Source: Synergistales bacterium
GTDB taxonomy: Bacteria > Synergistota > Synergistia > Synergistales > Aminobacteriaceae
Reading direction: 5' to 3'
DNA length: 64,000 nt
Assembly (NCBI GenBank): GCA_025997955.1
Contig: BNVH01000004.1
Span: 1-64,000 of the forward strand
How positions within the stretch are numbered: position 1 is the first letter of the stretch; every line of letters starts with the position of its first letter. Of this stretch, positions 1 through 9,308 are shown in pieces. A program made the translations under genes and the position numbers. The notes beneath the pieces were generated by a model, which was not told where the DNA came from, did no database searches, and saw nothing but the letters and a program-made list of their open reading frames with translations.

Positions 1-129
1 TCAGCCGAAAGCAGCGTGGACATACGCAGTAAATGCATAGACGCGGGCATAACAGACTACCTCCCCAAACCCGTTGATATGAACGCCTTGTTTGCGATGA
101 TCGCTAATGTAAGATGCAGGGGAATGTGA
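1..129 (+). CDS. Receiver-domain protein, C-terminal end only
   Basis: The frame is open from the window edge and stops at TGA 127-129, giving the last 42 residues. The piece DYLPKPVDMNALF is the typical beta5-alpha5 end of a response-regulator receiver domain: the conserved Lys-Pro after the last strand is present, and a short helix closes the chain. Nothing follows the receiver, so this is either a single-domain regulator or the last domain of a hybrid histidine kinase like the one at 57223-59340, whose own tail reads DHIGKPVEIDNIL. The partner and output cannot be seen from here. Confidence 0.75.
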   Translation, partial: SAESSVDIRSKCIDAGITDYLPKPVDMNALFAMIANVRCRGM

Positions 130-206
130 CTATGCACCCTAAACTCCCATAAAGTAGTAAGGCTCAGCGGGTATCTTTGCTACGACTGCCTCGTTTAGGA
201 ACAAAC

Positions 207-233
207 GGCGGTAAGGGGATATCCCTTACCGCC
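207..233. terminator. Convergent hairpin terminator
   Basis: Arms GGCGGTAAGGG (207-217) and CCCTTACCGCC (223-233) pair perfectly over 11 bp around a 5-base loop. It lies between the plus-strand receiver gene and the end of the minus-strand hydrolase gene, so it could end transcription from both sides. No long T run follows on either strand. Confidence 0.6.
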
Positions 234-259
234 TCGGCGCGCGCGACAAAAATCTTGCC

Positions 260-3184
260 TTATCGCGGATTTTGTTTCTTCTTCCGTGTCGCGATAGCTG
301 CCAATACCGTGATGAGGACTGTTGCGCTAAATCCGGCGTTGCATCCGCCGCTGTTTCCTTCACCGTCAACCTTTTTGGTCCCTATATTTTTCCAAGTCAC
401 AGCCGGGTTGAGCGTTTGCTCGTACAGCCTTCCATCCGCGCCCACACAGCCGACGTAACTTAATGACAGAGCTTCCAGCGCCGCGCGGCTTTGCGCTACG
501 CACGTCACGTAGAGAATGTCGTTCTCGAACTTGAAGGCAACGTTCGACAAAGCTGCAAGACGGACATATACATCGTCCCCGTCTTTTGGTATGCCGGCCG
601 TCGCGGGAACGCTTACCGTCACGGCGTAAGAGCCGTCGCTGTTACGCGTGGCCGCAAGGGTCCATCTCGAAGGTTCCGACTCTACAAAGGTTTCGGCGTC
701 AATACCAGAGGCTGGCCGAATCAAAAACTCGACAATGCCCGTGAGTTTTTCCGTCCGCGAGCCGCTATCGACTGTCACTTCAAGAGACAGCGTAAATATC
801 CCGCTCTTTATCGGCGAGCCTGAGACTTTGACGGCGCCGGGGACATCGACGGAGAACCTCAGGCCGTTCCATTCAGTAGCTCCGCTGATGGCTTTAGATT
901 CACCGCCGATATTTGTTATAGTTATTCCCGATACAGTTCTGCCGGAGGGTACGGCGGCCACAATAACGCTGTCGCTGTTCTCTGAACCGACGTCAAAAAC
1001 GCCGCCGTTGCTCCAGCTCAGAAGCGCTTTGGACTGTTCCGTGGAGCCAGGGTCTACGGGAGCGCCGCCGGACACGCCGGGCAGACTCGGCGGCGCGATG
1101 CGCGTAAGCGCCGCAAGAGAGGTCAAAAGCCCCTTATTGTCGTCAATAGATATATTTGCGTCTTTTAGAAGCTCTTCCAACCAATAGCTTGGCGAGCTTA
1201 CGAGCGCTTTATTCAGGTCGGCGCGCGTCAGGGTTATCGTCGCGTCGGCAGGCGAGGCGACGAGCGCCGCTTTTGTCCAGAGCACATGGTCTTCCATGTT
1301 CATTACGTATTTTTCGCCGTCTATGTCCCAGAGTATCGTTCCCTTGAAGTTTGACGCGTTAGTGAAGGCGTTTATCTGCGTAGACAGGGTGTCCAATATC
1401 TCTTTGGCGCCCATGTTCGTCACGGTGTCCGCCCCAAACGACACAGCGCCGGGCGCGGCGAGCGCGGCCGCCAAGGTTCCGTCGCGATTCCGCCAGGCCG
1501 CCGTCAGGAAGTAGTTTCTCCAAATTCCGCTCTCGGCGGTGTAGCCCATTTGCTCGAAGGCGTCGGCCTGTAGAGAAAGCGCGTTATTGTATCCCGCGCC
1601 GCCGCCGGGGAACCAGTCGGACGAGGCGAGGCGCACCTTCTCCAACACCTCCACCGTCCAGCGATACTCCCCGTCGTCGTAGGCGAGTTTCGCGGCCTTC
1701 ACCAAGTCGCCGCCAGATTTTGGAAGGTATTTCGCGTAAAACGAAGCGGACATTTTGTCGGGCAGCTTCCAGAGCGTGGCGGCGTTGCTGTCAAACCAGC
1801 CGAGGTATTTTTGATAGACGGCCTTGACGTTGAAGCTTAGCGCGCCGTAGTAGCCCCTGTTGAACCACTCCTTGGCTAGGTCGGGCGGTAAGGTGAACAC
1901 CTCGGCTATCTCCGTCATATCATAGCCTTTGTTCATCAAAAAGACGGTCTGGTCGTGAATGTAGCGATAGAGTCGGCTCTGTTTCCCGATGTAGTCCGCT
2001 ATCTCGGCGTTGCCCCATCGCGGCCATGTGTGGGGGCCCCACGCGGAGTCAACAGCGGGGTTGCCGTCCACCCACTTCTTCATAGAGTCCAGCGCGTCGC
2101 TCCAGGCGATGGTGTCCCGCACCTCCGCGCCCCGAGGCGTCAATATGTTGTGCTGCGTCTGGTTGCAGATCTCGGCCAGACAGAGCGAGTTGTATTCCTC
2201 AAACAGCATGACCATCTCCGCCGGGGCCTCCGTATGCGCGGCCATTAGAAACGTGACGTTTATGTCGTCAAACACTTTGGTCGTATTGTCGGCGTTTATG
2301 ATCGTATTCGGAGGCATAAGCCCGCTGGTTCCGTTGCCTAAGCCTATGGCGAGTCCGTTGTTCACCTGCCCCCTGCCCTGAGGGATGCCGAGCTGAGGAG
2401 ACCACAGCGCTGCGCCGTACATCGACCGGGCGCGCTGCGACATCGCCGCGCCCGCCGTCACGTTCTCCGAGACAGCCGCCTCCATGAACCCTTCGGGCGC
2501 AACTATCGTCACCGTGTCAGGGTTGTCTACCATCGCGCTGTTCAGCACGCCGAGAACCCCGCCGTAGTGGTCGATGTGGCTATGAGTGTAGATTATTGTG
2601 TGGATTTTTTTGGCCTGTTTCGCCGCTGGGAGGTTGTCGTAGAACAGTTTCACGGCCGCCGCCGCGGACTCTTTGTAGCTCGTGACGTCCACGACGATGA
2701 AGCCGTCTTTGGTCTCGACGAATGTCATGTTCGATATGTCGTAGCCACGCACTTGATGAATGTAGCGGACATCGGTTCCGTCTTTGGCCGCGCTAAAATC
2801 CTTTGACGTGACCTCGAAAAGCCCGTGCTCGGTGTTCAGGATTGCCTGACGCCACAGGCTGGGGTTCACCGTGTCAGGGAAATTCCCAGGCTTTGTTATG
2901 TCGCCCGTGATGTAGTTGTACCGGCTAATATCCCATACGACCGACCCGTCGTCTTTAAAAACTTTCCCGTCTCCCTTGACGATTAGTCCGCGTTTCACTC
3001 GCGCCTCGTCACTCGCGTCGGCGAATGGTAGACTCAGATACTCCGCGTTGATATGTTTCGTGGCCGCGGTCGCGGCTTTTGACGCGGCGGAGGCTGCCGC
3101 CGCCGCGCCAACACTAAGCCCCACAAAAGCGACAAGCGCAAAAAGCGCAAATACAAACAGTAAACGCGATTTTGCTGTTTTCAC
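260..3184 (-). CDS. Secreted alkyl-sulfatase-like metallo-beta-lactamase hydrolase with Synergist-CTERM tail
   Basis: This 974-residue exported protein probably hydrolyses sulfate esters. A signal peptide (basic start, then LLFVFALFALVAFVGLSVG) is followed by a metallo-beta-lactamase domain with the metal motif THSHIDHYGG near residue 200, and by the TEAPAEM and TPRGAEVRD signatures of SdsA1/BDS1-type sulfatases. An alkyl-sulfatase dimerisation region and an SCP2-like C-terminal region follow. About 250 further residues go beyond the usual family length of about 650 and end in GGCNAG, a hydrophobic helix and RKKKQNPR, a sorting tail. I chose the GTG at 3184 because AAGGAGG sits 8 bases upstream and the codon overlaps the previous gene's stop (GTGA). 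An in-frame TTG at 3208 would start before that ribosome site. The natural substrate is unknown. Confidence 0.8.
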   Translation of the reverse strand: MKTAKSRLLFVFALFALVAFVGLSVGAAAAASAASKAATAATKHINAEYLSLPFADASDEARVKRGLIVKGDGKVFKDDGSVVWDISRYNYITGDITKPGNFPDTVNPSLWRQAILNTEHGLFEVTSKDFSAAKDGTDVRYIHQVRGYDISNMTFVETKDGFIVVDVTSYKESAAAAVKLFYDNLPAAKQAKKIHTIIYTHSHIDHYGGVLGVLNSAMVDNPDTVTIVAPEGFMEAAVSENVTAGAAMSQRARSMYGAALWSPQLGIPQGRGQVNNGLAIGLGNGTSGLMPPNTIINADNTTKVFDDINVTFLMAAHTEAPAEMVMLFEEYNSLCLAEICNQTQHNILTPRGAEVRDTIAWSDALDSMKKWVDGNPAVDSAWGPHTWPRWGNAEIADYIGKQSRLYRYIHDQTVFLMNKGYDMTEIAEVFTLPPDLAKEWFNRGYYGALSFNVKAVYQKYLGWFDSNAATLWKLPDKMSASFYAKYLPKSGGDLVKAAKLAYDDGEYRWTVEVLEKVRLASSDWFPGGGAGYNNALSLQADAFEQMGYTAESGIWRNYFLTAAWRNRDGTLAAALAAPGAVSFGADTVTNMGAKEILDTLSTQINAFTNASNFKGTILWDIDGEKYVMNMEDHVLWTKAALVASPADATITLTRADLNKALVSSPSYWLEELLKDANISIDDNKGLLTSLAALTRIAPPSLPGVSGGAPVDPGSTEQSKALLSWSNGGVFDVGSENSDSVIVAAVPSGRTVSGITITNIGGESKAISGATEWNGLRFSVDVPGAVKVSGSPIKSGIFTLSLEVTVDSGSRTEKLTGIVEFLIRPASGIDAETFVESEPSRWTLAATRNSDGSYAVTVSVPATAGIPKDGDDVYVRLAALSNVAFKFENDILYVTCVAQSRAALEALSLSYVGCVGADGRLYEQTLNPAVTWKNIGTKKVDGEGNSGGCNAGFSATVLITVLAAIATRKKKQNPR

Positions 3185-6100
3185 TTCAGTATCCTCCTTG
3201 ATATCCAAGCGAGTGCCGCTACGCCGAGCAGACCTAACGCTCCGGCGTTGCAGCCGCCGCTACTTCTGACGTTGGCGCTACCGCTGGCGTCGTCATCGTC
3301 GTCGGGAAGCGGCGAGTCGATGCTTAACACGCCGATGTGATCCTCAATCCTCGAGAGCCCGTCGCCGTACACGTACATGTAGATGTCGTCTCCGCGCAGC
3401 TTTGAGGGCGTCAGCGTGAAGTGGAAGTCTCGCGACGCGCCAGTCTGTATCACGGGGAAGTACTTTTCCGCTATCAACCGCCTGTGCTCGCTCTCGTTCG
3501 CCGGTTTCCCGTCCTCAAATACCAAGTGGACGCGGGTGAGCTTATCGGCGCCGCTGTACGTTATGCGCCCCTCAATCGCCATCGTCTTATTGGCCTTCGC
3601 CGCCGCCTTTATCTCCTCCACCGTCGTGTTCGTTAGCTTGATGGTGAAATCACTCGCCTTGGCCGCGCTGATTGAGAGCGCGGAGGCGGCCAGTCCGCTG
3701 GTTGAGCTGAGGCGGCTCATGCCGGATATCGACGCCACGTCCTCCGCTGACAGAACCGCTATTTCCGCGTAGCCGACGTTGTTGCCGCCCGGGTCTCTGC
3801 CCAGGTCGTTACTGACCCACGCATTGTGAACCTCCTCTATCTCGTTGTCGGGGTCTAATTCGACGTATATACAGTAAGAGCGCTTGTCGCCCCCGGCGCC
3901 TGAGAGCGGCATGTCGAGCGGAACGTTCCAGTCGAAAATGGCCGTCCCCTTGTTGACGTCGGCGTTCGAAGCCCAGCCCTGCAATTCAAATGTCGTCTCG
4001 GCTATTTCTGTTTTTTGCGTCGGGACAAGATTGTCGCCGTCTAGCTCTGTTCCCCGGTTGTAGGAGAGAACGGCTCTCACGGGGCCGGTATCGACGAAGC
4101 TGTAGTTGGCTACGGGAACTTTTACCTTATAGGATTTGCCGGGAGACACGATGTTGCCCGTGACGTTGCCGTCTTCGTCCACGAAGTGCAGCCCGCGGAT
4201 TTTAGTGGCCACGAACTCGGAGGTTGGCGCGAACTGCGGAATTTGCGCCGAGTCTATCGTCTGCTGCAAGAAGTATTTATGCGGAAGGTTCAGCGCCGGG
4301 TCGGGTAATTTCTTGTAGGGCGAAAACGGAGAAAGCCACAGACCAATGTCCGGGGCGCTGCTGTCAAAATCGAACCTGATGGCGAAAGCGTAGTGCAGCG
4401 TGCCGCTCTTTTCGGTGAAGACGAGGGGCTGTAAAGAGTAGGGGGCAATTGTCTCGTTCTTGTTGAACTGCGCTAAAGTAAAGCTGAATGAGTCTTCCGT
4501 CGTGTACTTCGACGACCACGTCTGGGTCTTGTTCATGGCCTCCTTCTGCGTGCTGCTGGCTTTCACGCCTGCTTTCCCCGATAAGCCTTTAAAGCTGCCT
4601 CCGAGACCGAAGTTCATGGACTCCGTGGTGCTCGTGGTGTTCGTCCTGCTCGTCTCTTTGCTTTTATTCATCGAGTCGGTAAATGTCAGGGTGAACGAGT
4701 TTTTCACTCCCATAGAGTAGACGGTTCCGCCCGCTATTTCGTAGGCGTCTTTATCATACCCCCTCGTGCCGGAGGGCTGAACCGGGTAGGAGAAGAGGTT
4801 CCCCTCCTCGTGGAGCGGCGTGTAGGAATCCAAGTTGGCGCTGCTATGGGCGAAGTCGTATACCGGATTGAACGGCGCGGAATACTGCATATACTGAACG
4901 AGGTCGCTCTGCTCCAACGTCCCGGACGGGTCGACTGACGGCGGAACTTGCTGGCCGTATACGGGATAGCGCCATACGTGGATGTCGGTGGTCATGCCCG
5001 ACACGGCGTCGCGGTCTGACGGGGACTGCGTGCTGACGGAGGTATTGAACGTCGTTTTGCCGGAGATGTATTTGTCGGCGTTCTCCACGCCTGTCGCCTT
5101 GGTGAAGCCCACGCCGAGGCTGGCCGATAAGCCCTTGAACGCTCCCTCCGCGCTCGCGGAGGCATCTATGTTCGACGAGACGCCGGAGCTGGATATAACG
5201 GACATGTTGTCGTAGTTCTCCTCTTTCGTTGAGCGTGTGAACGTCGTGTTGTTACCGCCTATGTACGTGTAGTTGCGGAGCGCCGGGGGCGAGTTGCGGT
5301 TGGCCGGGTCGGCGATGAAGTCCACGTGGTAGGGCGGCGCTTGAATGACGCTCGCGTAGTTGCCCCACGCCCGGTAGGCGTAGTGCTCCACCTCGCCCAC
5401 AAGTATCCCCTCCTCCAGAAAATCGGCGGCGAACACCACCGGCGTCTCGTTCGGGTTTCCCAAAGATACGCCGCTGGCATTGTAGGTTAAATTGAGCATG
5501 TAGTAGGGCATGTTGCTTTGGTCTTGGAAGGCAATCACCTGATCCGCCTTGGGTTTGCTGGTTGTGGCGCCAAGGGCGCCGCGCACCGGGGCGAGGGCGA
5601 CTGAAAGGTTGAATCCCATATACCCAACACGCGTAGACGCCGCTTTCACTTTGCCGGCGTCAAGGCTCAAAGTCGGCTTGGCTGTGTCTGACGCGCCAAG
5701 TTCTATTCTCAGCGGATATGGAGTCGTGCCCAAACCTAAATCCGCAAAATTATTATCAGGAGGGATCGATATCGCTACCACCGTGTCCTTCCCTGTGCCG
5801 TCAATGTCCCCGGCCTCAGCCTTCATACCTGCTTGATAAGACATAACACCACCCAAAGCGGCCACCTCGCCCTTATAGGCGATTTGTTTCCCCCCCACGC
5901 GGTCGTATGTGAATCCCAAGAGACCAAAACCACCCATCTGGTACAGAAGCTCAGGAAGTCCAGATATTGCGTCCCTCGTCCATGTGAAAGCGAGATCGTT
6001 GTTCACCCAGCACAGCACAGCGAGGTCCGTCTGTCCGTCGCCGTCGAAGTCGCCCGCCGCGACGTCAAAGGGGCCGCATACGTTATTGGTGTCCAGATTG

Positions 6101-7203
6101 CTGTAGCGGAGGACGGGGGCATGCCTGCTGGAAATCCGCGTGCGCGTCTGAGTGTCGCTCGTCAGCAATTTGGTCGTGACATTGCCGCCCGCGTCGACGC
6201 CTATTTTGATTATGAACATATGAACCGACACCGTGAATGTTTGTGCTGAGGCGCTGCCCTCCGACAGATAATACACCCCGGCGACCTCGTCGCGGACGCC
6301 GTCGCCGTCAAAGTCGCCCGCCGCGAGCCTCATGCCCGGATTGACGCCCGTCAGTTTGTCATCGCCGGTCGGATAATAAAAAGCCGTCTTGTCCGCTTTT
6401 GATGGGTCGTCGTAGATGTCGCCGCGCATGATGACTATTCTTTGCGAAAATGTCTTGACGCCATCGTTGTTTGTTGACCAGACGATGGATTCCGCCGCCG
6501 CGAAGCTCTCAGCGGGGACGCCCGGTATATCCACCGTGCCCGGTATATCCACCGTGCAGATATCCGACGCGCCACGCGCGCCGAGGCCCGATGGCGCGAC
6601 GTTGAACGTCTGGTTGTTCGGGTCGGAGGGCAATGGTATCTTCTTAAAATCCTCAGTCTTAACCCCGAATGTCGAGCCGTCCTTTGTTATCTTCCCTATC
6701 CAGAGCTGGCTGATGTCGTCGTTGTGGTTATTGTTGGAGTCGCCGAAGTTAGCGACCGCGAAGCGATACGAGCCGATGCCCCTATCGTCGTACGGCGCTT
6801 GCCTCGTCCTCGTCAAGACCGCCGGTATGCCGAAAGTTTTCGATACTTCGGTAAAGTTGTAGCGCGCGTCCAGCGCACCGCTCCCGGCGTCGTCGCCGTT
6901 GCTGGTGGAGCGGTTCGTGCCGAAGGATCTTGCGTGATAGCTGGTTTGCATTGAGTTCAACGTCAGAACCATCAGGGAGTTGAGGTACTCCCGCGTTTCA
7001 TGCGTCGTCAGGAACTGTGGCGACTTCTCGACTGAAGGGTCGGGGTCGGAAGCCATAGCCGCCGCGGTCTCCTGCAAGATGTCTTCGATATCGTTCGGAT
7101 CTCTGTCGTTGAACGTTTTGGCCGCGAACGCCGCCTGCGCCGCAAATATCACCGCCGCGACAACAAAAAACAACCATAGTTTTGTAAACTTGTCTATCCG
7201 CAT
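3181..7203 (-). CDS. Large secreted FG-GAP/VCBS-like repeat protein with Synergist-CTERM tail
   Basis: A 1340-residue exported protein. A signal peptide (LWLFFVVAAVIFAAQAAFA) opens it. Calcium-loop motifs DFDGDGVRDEVAG, DFDGDGQTDLAVL and DIDGTGKDTVVA mark a beta-propeller-like repeat region in roughly residues 290-480. The middle holds two related Ser/Thr/Gly-rich blocks, one with FKGLSASLGVGFTKA and one with FKGLSGKAGVKASS, each next to strand-rich stretches. The C-terminal third looks like beta-sandwich domains (CARDB-like, with VPVANYSF and DPDNEIEEV). It ends in SSGGCNAG, a hydrophobic helix and RRILK. ATG at 7203 follows AAGGAGAG. It is translationally coupled to the hydrolase gene by a 4-base overlap, so the two are probably made and displayed together. 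Enzymatic activity is not evident; a binding, structural or pore-forming role is possible. Confidence 0.7.
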   Translation of the reverse strand: MRIDKFTKLWLFFVVAAVIFAAQAAFAAKTFNDRDPNDIEDILQETAAAMASDPDPSVEKSPQFLTTHETREYLNSLMVLTLNSMQTSYHARSFGTNRSTSNGDDAGSGALDARYNFTEVSKTFGIPAVLTRTRQAPYDDRGIGSYRFAVANFGDSNNNHNDDISQLWIGKITKDGSTFGVKTEDFKKIPLPSDPNNQTFNVAPSGLGARGASDICTVDIPGTVDIPGVPAESFAAAESIVWSTNNDGVKTFSQRIVIMRGDIYDDPSKADKTAFYYPTGDDKLTGVNPGMRLAAGDFDGDGVRDEVAGVYYLSEGSASAQTFTVSVHMFIIKIGVDAGGNVTTKLLTSDTQTRTRISSRHAPVLRYSNLDTNNVCGPFDVAAGDFDGDGQTDLAVLCWVNNDLAFTWTRDAISGLPELLYQMGGFGLLGFTYDRVGGKQIAYKGEVAALGGVMSYQAGMKAEAGDIDGTGKDTVVAISIPPDNNFADLGLGTTPYPLRIELGASDTAKPTLSLDAGKVKAASTRVGYMGFNLSVALAPVRGALGATTSKPKADQVIAFQDQSNMPYYMLNLTYNASGVSLGNPNETPVVFAADFLEEGILVGEVEHYAYRAWGNYASVIQAPPYHVDFIADPANRNSPPALRNYTYIGGNNTTFTRSTKEENYDNMSVISSSGVSSNIDASASAEGAFKGLSASLGVGFTKATGVENADKYISGKTTFNTSVSTQSPSDRDAVSGMTTDIHVWRYPVYGQQVPPSVDPSGTLEQSDLVQYMQYSAPFNPVYDFAHSSANLDSYTPLHEEGNLFSYPVQPSGTRGYDKDAYEIAGGTVYSMGVKNSFTLTFTDSMNKSKETSRTNTTSTTESMNFGLGGSFKGLSGKAGVKASSTQKEAMNKTQTWSSKYTTEDSFSFTLAQFNKNETIAPYSLQPLVFTEKSGTLHYAFAIRFDFDSSAPDIGLWLSPFSPYKKLPDPALNLPHKYFLQQTIDSAQIPQFAPTSEFVATKIRGLHFVDEDGNVTGNIVSPGKSYKVKVPVANYSFVDTGPVRAVLSYNRGTELDGDNLVPTQKTEIAETTFELQGWASNADVNKGTAIFDWNVPLDMPLSGAGGDKRSYCIYVELDPDNEIEEVHNAWVSNDLGRDPGGNNVGYAEIAVLSAEDVASISGMSRLSSTSGLAASALSISAAKASDFTIKLTNTTVEEIKAAAKANKTMAIEGRITYSGADKLTRVHLVFEDGKPANESEHRRLIAEKYFPVIQTGASRDFHFTLTPSKLRGDDIYMYVYGDGLSRIEDHIGVLSIDSPLPDDDDDASGSANVRSSGGCNAGALGLLGVAALAWISRRILK

Positions 7204-7602
7204 CTCGGATCACTCTCCTTAAAATAGATATGCTCAAAATAAAAATCCCAAAAAGCCCGAATAACTTAAAAGCGCGCGAAGCGAATCCTTAATATCTACC
7301 ATTAACATCTACCCTCATCTCATCTCCTTTTTTGGACGGGCTAAAAAATCAAGGTTTTCCAAGACAATCCGCAAAAGTCAAAGACTTTCTTGACAATTGC
7401 CCTCAAACGGCGAATGCGAACGGACAAAAGGCCCGCTCGCATTCCATATAGATGAATTATTCAGACTTATTTATAGCATAAAAGAAAAAATATTGCAAAT
7501 TCAGGAAAATAATTTGACCACGACCGTTTCATAAAATTTTCAGGCTATAATGAAGGGTTGGGCGTTAATCGCAAGACTATGGTATAAGGCTACCTTCTTT
7601 GA
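7204..7602. other. Gene-free AT-rich gap with a short direct repeat
   Basis: Nothing coding is seen. It should contain the promoter for the secreted-protein operon that starts at 7203, but I found no convincing -35/-10 pair. TTAAtATCTACC (7289-7300) and TTAAcATCTACC (7302-7313) form an 11-of-12 direct repeat with 13-bp spacing, which could be a regulator site. Confidence 0.4.
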
Positions 7603-8124
7603 TTATGTATTTGATAGTGTCTTGGGAAGAAGTGGGAAAGCGGAATATTTAATATTCCATTCCGCAATTGATACGACATCGAAATTCGTAATAAGCGGCG
7701 AAATAACCTCTGCCCGTTCTTGCAATTTAAACGGCAGTTTTCTTTTGATTTTATTGCGTAGCAGTTTTCTGGTTATCTCATCAGCATGCGGATATTCAGC
7801 AATGAATATATAATTTACCGGCTTTGTTTTGTTCAGCATTTTTATATATATAATACTGCCATAGAACTTCTGCGCAATCTTATTGTGTAACTTATCATTC
7901 TTATCGGCGGTAATAGGGGTTGGATTGTTTGCGGCTTGAGGTATATTTGCATTTTTATATTCAATTAAATAAAGATTTTCTTCACTTTCAGAGATGAAGT
8001 CGACGTCAGATAAAGCAATGTTTGAAGAATGATATATATTATGCAACCCGTCAGTTGCCCACACAGCGCTTGTGCAATCCAATCTATAAAAGCCATTTTC
8101 TTCTACAAAAATATCACCAACCAT
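7603..8124 (-). CDS. Small PD-(D/E)XK-like protein paired with ATPase
   Basis: A 173-residue protein of unknown function. ALSDVDFI, about a dozen residues, then LYLIEYKNA gives D42 ... E55-x-K57, the arrangement of a PD-(D/E)XK nuclease core, with the preceding residues predicted as helix and strand. It also resembles DUF-type partner proteins of RecF/OLD-like ATPases. The ATG at 8124 follows GGAGG by 8 bases, and only 3 bp separate it from the stop of the upstream ATPase gene, so the two are one transcription unit and probably act together. A nuclease-ATPase defence or repair pair is the natural reading, but the nuclease call rests on one motif. The gene is AT-rich compared with the surrounding core genes, suggesting transfer. 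Confidence 0.55.
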   Translation of the reverse strand: MVGDIFVEENGFYRLDCTSAVWATDGLHNIYHSSNIALSDVDFISESEENLYLIEYKNANIPQAANNPTPITADKNDKLHNKIAQKFYGSIIYIKMLNKTKPVNYIFIAEYPHADEITRKLLRNKIKRKLPFKLQERAEVISPLITNFDVVSIAEWNIKYSAFPLLPKTLSNT

Positions 8125-8127
8125 GTA

Positions 8128-9153
8128 TTAGTCCTCCATATCGTTATTAAAAATTTCGTCAAGCAAGACATTAAATGACTCTGTTATCACGTTATTGCTC
8201 AAATCTCTAAAATTCTGATTGCTTTCATGCGCCACCCTGTCCTCATTCTCAATTTTATACAAAGAATGAAACAGAACGCTACTCCCACCCGTGCGCTTGA
8301 TTTCCAGATACTTTGCAAGAATATAGTCATGTGTAGCAATAAATATCTGCACACCGTCACTTTGCAGATTTAATAATATATCAACAAGCGCAGGGATATG
8401 TTTTGGGTTGATGTTTGCTTCCGGTTCATCCCAAAACAAAACAGAACCATTTTCCAACGTCCCGTTTTTAATTAGCTGCCATAGCAAGGCTATTTTCCTT
8501 ATCCCTTCCGCAATAAGCTGAAATTCAAGCATTGATTGATTCCCGGGCTTCAGATAGAATTCTTCATTTTTTATGCTGACAGTTCCATTTGTGATTTTCT
8601 GAAGAGATTTAAGATATTTCTTCTTGAGCCCCCCTTCAGGTCCCTTGGTTATATCTACACTGGCAGCCGAAATAATATCCTTATAAGTGTCGTCAAAATC
8701 CACGTTCCCTTTATCTATCGCTTGAATCAAGTTATGTGAATTTGACAATATCTCTTTTGCGGGAATGAATGTGCTTGTCAAACCTGCAAATTCTTCTTGC
8801 CAAGCGTCTCTCCCCTTGACCGATATGTTTTCTTTACGCCTCGAATGGAATTCAAGCGACAGCGTATGATGGTCTGAACATACTTTCACTTTTGCGGTAC
8901 CGGCGCCATTTTCACGTTTGACAAGACGATGTAAACCGGAATCATCCGGTTTGAAAACCTTTATCATTTTTGTTGAAAAATCTATAGCAGTGCCTTTAGC
9001 CTGCGCTGCCTGACACGCACTATAAAGCACCTTCATAATATGCGTTTTACCGGTACCGTTTTCGCCTATAAGGACATTTATTCCCTTTGAAAATTCAATA
9101 TCCAACTTTTCAAAAACAGTAAACTTCTCTAAGCTCAATTTTGTCAGCGCCAC
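8128..9153 (-). CDS. AAA/ABC-type ATPase (RecF/OLD-like)
   Basis: About 341 residues of a single ABC-class ATPase domain without membrane segments. Walker A is GENGTGKT at residues 30-37, Walker B is SVLFWDEPEANINP, and the switch region is FIATHDYILAK. The conserved LEKFTVFEKLDIEF at the N-terminus is typical of RecF/AAA_21-like proteins. The start is uncertain. An open frame reaches GTG 9240, but the added residues look unlike the family; ATG 9171 has a weak ribosome site; GTG 9153 has GAGG at a good distance and begins right at the conserved domain, so I use it. It is followed by the PD-(D/E)XK-like gene. Such ATPase plus nuclease pairs are often phage-defence or DNA-repair modules; the real role here is not known. 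Confidence 0.75.
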   Translation of the reverse strand: MALTKLSLEKFTVFEKLDIEFSKGINVLIGENGTGKTHIMKVLYSACQAAQAKGTAIDFSTKMIKVFKPDDSGLHRLVKRENGAGTAKVKVCSDHHTLSLEFHSRRKENISVKGRDAWQEEFAGLTSTFIPAKEILSNSHNLIQAIDKGNVDFDDTYKDIISAASVDITKGPEGGLKKKYLKSLQKITNGTVSIKNEEFYLKPGNQSMLEFQLIAEGIRKIALLWQLIKNGTLENGSVLFWDEPEANINPKHIPALVDILLNLQSDGVQIFIATHDYILAKYLEIKRTGGSSVLFHSLYKIENEDRVAHESNQNFRDLSNNVITESFNVLLDEIFNNDMED

Positions 9154-9308
9154 ATCTGCACCCTCTTCCATTCTTCCCCGACACGCACATCTTCCTGCCG
9201 TTCGGGTCAGTTTGTAGTCTACCTTCACATTGTCATACACAAATACAACTATATTGTATCACTTTGCGCGCGTCAGATGGGGCTAACAGAAAAATAATTC
9301 TATCGCGA

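Noticed and set aside
3185..3208. TTG start at 3208 for the sulfatase-like gene
   Set aside because: The strong AAGGAGG lies downstream of that TTG and fits the GTG at 3184.
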